From Anaerolineales bacterium (lineage in GTDB: Bacteria > Chloroflexota > Anaerolineae > Anaerolineales > Villigracilaceae), in assembly GCA_016789485.1 (NCBI GenBank), contig JAEURE010000113.1:1-7934 (forward strand): 7,934 nt of DNA, read 5' to 3'. Shown here piece by piece: positions 6,496 to 7,934 of the stretch (position 1 is its first letter; every line of letters begins with the position of its first letter). Under the pieces are notes generated by a model. The model worked only from the letters and a program-made list of their open reading frames with translations, was not told where the DNA came from and made no database searches. Made by a program: the position numbers and the translations under genes.

Positions 6496-6888
6496 CTACA
6501 AGGATTTCAAGAACTCGACAACCGCTTTCGCTTCTTCGCCGCCTGCCTCTGCATGATCCATCAATGGAATGCCATGTGGGCCGGGAATATCAATTGCGCC
6601 TGGATAAGCCAGCAATGCAGCCTTGACGATCTCCAATTTGCCAAGCATGGCTGCGGCGAAGACATCGATGCGCGCTCCATGCTCCAGCAGGTAATTGGCG
6701 ATGGCTTTGTTGCCCATGTGGGAGGCGGCACCGAGTGCGGTTTCAAAATCACCACCACCCCAATCCCAGGTGGCGTTGACGAGTGCGGATTCCTGCGCGA
6801 GCAATTCCTTCACGCGCTCAAAATTTCCATGCGATACGCCGACGAATTCCTCAACCAACTTTGCATCCAAGGCAGGTTTTGCGCTCAT
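6496..6888 (-). CDS. Small ankyrin-repeat protein
   Basis: The 130-residue soluble protein is made almost entirely of ankyrin-type helix-loop-helix repeats. Repeat 1 is about 10-41 (HGNFERVKELLAQ), repeat 2 about 47-75 (ETALGAASHMGNKAIANYLL, then EHGARID), repeat 3 about 76-102 (AAMLGKLEIVKALL-like, then YPGAID). A degenerate fourth runs about 103-130 (GPHGIPLMDHAEAG, then AVVEFL). There is no signal peptide or membrane segment, so it should be cytoplasmic. GAGGAGA directly upstream of the ATG gives a strong ribosome site. Ankyrin repeats are protein-binding scaffolds; no catalytic domain is attached and the partner is unknown. It follows the small membrane protein gene by 32 nt with no terminator between, so the two are probably cotranscribed. 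Confidence 0.85.
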   Translation of the reverse strand: MSAKPALDAKLVEEFVGVSHGNFERVKELLAQESALVNATWDWGGGDFETALGAASHMGNKAIANYLLEHGARIDVFAAAMLGKLEIVKAALLAYPGAIDIPGPHGIPLMDHAEAGGEEAKAVVEFLKSL

Positions 6889-6920
6889 TGTTTTCTCCTC
6901 TATAAAATTTTTTCAGGATT

Positions 6921-7091
6921 CTACCTTTTTCTTGGCCTTAACCAGCGTCCGCCAAGAAGCAGGGAAAGAAGTACAAAAACGATCGCTGCCCAGCTAAACG
7001 CCGTGTTGTCTGCAGCGATCCCAATGACAAGGAATATCATTCCAAGAATCAAAAGAGCGCCAGATGCCCTTCGTTTATTTTGAGTTGTCAT
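6921..7091 (-). CDS. Small two-helix membrane protein, 56 residues, translationally coupled
   Basis: Reading the minus strand from the ATG at 7091-7089 gives 56 residues ending in TAG (6923-6921). The N-terminus is basic (MTTQNKRR). Two hydrophobic segments, about 11-27 (GALLILGMIFLVIGIAA) and 34-47 (WAAIVFVLLSLLLG), are joined by a short polar turn (DNTAFS), and the tail is basic (RWLRPRKR). By the positive-inside rule both ends should be cytoplasmic. The ATG overlaps the TGA of the upstream hydrolase gene as ATGA (7091-7088), the classic arrangement for translational coupling; a weak GAGAG lies 7 nt upstream. It fills the gap between the hydrolase and ankyrin genes. The pattern recalls short LiaI/LiaF-like membrane modules, but I do not recognise a family and assign no function. 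Confidence 0.72.
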   Translation of the reverse strand: MTTQNKRRASGALLILGMIFLVIGIAADNTAFSWAAIVFVLLSLLLGGRWLRPRKR

Positions 7092-7934
7092 TTCCGCGCT
7101 CTCACTTCCTGAAATGTTAAAAAACTTCCGTCGAACAAATTTGAGGATCTATCGTTAAGCGTCAACTCGAAAAAGTCAAGCAAATATGAATTGATAATTT
7201 TAATCACAGTCTGTCCGCTCAGCGGTCCTTTCAAACCAAGCTGCGGGGCAACAGGTGAAAGCAAAGGCAGGTCGCTGAAATCGTAATGCTTTGTACCATC
7301 AATGCTGATCACCCCCATATTGTTTTCAGCGTTTGGCAGGAATTGATTGAAGAGTCTATTGTTTTTACTGTCTGTTAAATCCGCCCAACTCTGACTGAAC
7401 ATAAAGAAAGACGGCTGTGAAACACCGCCCTCGATAACCTCTGCCGAGACCGGCCGCATAAACGGGTCCATGCCGAGCACGGCTTTGCAACGAGTATCCG
7501 TACCGCAAAATTGGATGGCTGCGCCGCCGCCCGTGGAATGACCATAGACCCCGACGCGCTCCAAATCCAGCCTGCCCTCAAACGGATTGCCCGCTTCTTC
7601 ATCCCAAGCTGACAATTGATCCAGCGCAAAAGACATATCTTCAGCCCATTGATGTACCAGTTTGCGAGCTACAACTTCATAGTTGGGGTCTTCAGCATCC
7701 TCAGGCAGAGCCTTCGGGTTGTTTGGCGCAACCGTCCCATCAGGGAAAACGGTGATGACCGCGCCGTAAGTATGTTGGATTCCAACTACAACATAACCAT
7801 GACTTGCCAATTCCAAAGCCTGACCCGTATTTTGCGCGTTGAATCCGTTCCAGCCGTGAGAAAATAAAATCACGGGAAAACCGTTGTCCCCGGCTGCGAC
7901 TTGCGCGTCTGTGTAGGCAGGGATTTCAACCAAT
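7088..7934 (-). CDS. Alpha/beta hydrolase, PAF-acetylhydrolase-like (N-terminus beyond window)
   Basis: The visible 281 residues run off the right edge; the codon at 7933 is an internal TTG, not a start. Numbering from it, VILFSHGWNG (21-30) supplies the oxyanion HG, and LASHGYVVVGIQHTYG (about 42-57) follows as in plasma-type platelet-activating-factor acetylhydrolases. YGHSTGGGAA (130-139) contains the nucleophile Ser133 (G-x-S-x-G). LGMDPFMRP holds the likely acid Asp156, and GTKHYDFSDLPLL holds His216, matching the family's triad order and its H-x-x-F-x-D motif. It is probably a serine esterase or lipase acting on short acyl or oxidised phospholipid esters, though the substrate is unproven. 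Whether it is secreted cannot be judged without the N-terminus. Cys143 and Cys149 (FCGTDTRC) could form a disulfide, which would fit an extracytoplasmic location. Its stop overlaps the next gene's start. Confidence 0.87.
   Translation of the reverse strand, partial: LVEIPAYTDAQVAAGDNGFPVILFSHGWNGFNAQNTGQALELASHGYVVVGIQHTYGAVITVFPDGTVAPNNPKALPEDAEDPNYEVVARKLVHQWAEDMSFALDQLSAWDEEAGNPFEGRLDLERVGVYGHSTGGGAAIQFCGTDTRCKAVLGMDPFMRPVSAEVIEGGVSQPSFFMFSQSWADLTDSKNNRLFNQFLPNAENNMGVISIDGTKHYDFSDLPLLSPVAPQLGLKGPLSGQTVIKIINSYLLDFFELTLNDRSSNLFDGSFLTFQEVRARK

Noticed and set aside
6487..7083. 198-codon open frame on the + strand opposite the ankyrin and small membrane protein genes
   Set aside because: The minus-strand genes have ribosome sites, repeats, membrane helices and a coupled start; this frame has no motif and crosses two real genes and their gap.
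7933..7934. TTG at 7933 as the true start of the alpha/beta hydrolase
   Set aside because: The frame is open to the window edge, no upstream ribosome site can be seen, and the family usually has substantially more N-terminal sequence before the SHG motif, so it is treated as truncated by the window.

Overview
The window looks like chromosomal DNA of moderate GC content from a free-living bacterium. The gene mix fits a Chloroflexota/Anaerolineae-type lineage: a sugar ABC importer followed by a GH3 N-acetylglucosaminidase and a SIS-domain sugar-phosphate enzyme, a Thr/Pro-linker lipoprotein, and a YfcC-type carrier. That assignment is an inference from gene content, not from a marker gene. I see no rRNA, tRNA, CRISPR array, insertion sequence or phage gene.

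Positions 1-3016 (+ strand) hold the 3' end of an amino-sugar utilisation or cell-wall recycling operon. It contains the tail of a MalG-type sugar ABC permease, a cytoplasmic GH3 beta-N-acetylhexosaminidase (NagZ type) that starts 1 nt after the permease stop, and a stand-alone SIS protein. The SIS protein keeps the catalytic residues of the GlmS isomerase domain but lacks a glutaminase domain. The simplest reading is import of a GlcNAc-containing oligosaccharide, hydrolysis in the cytoplasm, then deamination/isomerisation of the resulting amino-sugar phosphate. The operon ends in a perfect 19-bp hairpin that overlaps the last stop codon.

Positions 3022-4091 (+ strand) form a single-gene unit with its own putative promoter. 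It encodes an ATP-grasp enzyme related to D-Ala-D-Ala ligase with a non-canonical metal-site motif (EINPNP). A 20-bp hairpin with A- and T-tracts separates it from a convergent gene and should terminate transcription from both sides.

Positions 4097-7934 (- strand) read right to left: a PAF-acetylhydrolase-like alpha/beta hydrolase (N-terminus beyond the window), a 56-residue two-helix membrane protein coupled to it by an ATGA overlap, an ankyrin-repeat protein, a hairpin with a T-rich tail, a 482-residue YfcC/DcuC-family transporter, and, after a 140-bp gap with its own candidate promoter, a secreted lipoprotein with a concanavalin-like domain.

I did not find convincing evidence of an undescribed multi-gene system. 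The items most worth a second look are the atypical ATP-grasp ligase, the small translationally coupled membrane protein, and the hydrolase/small-membrane-protein/ankyrin cluster.
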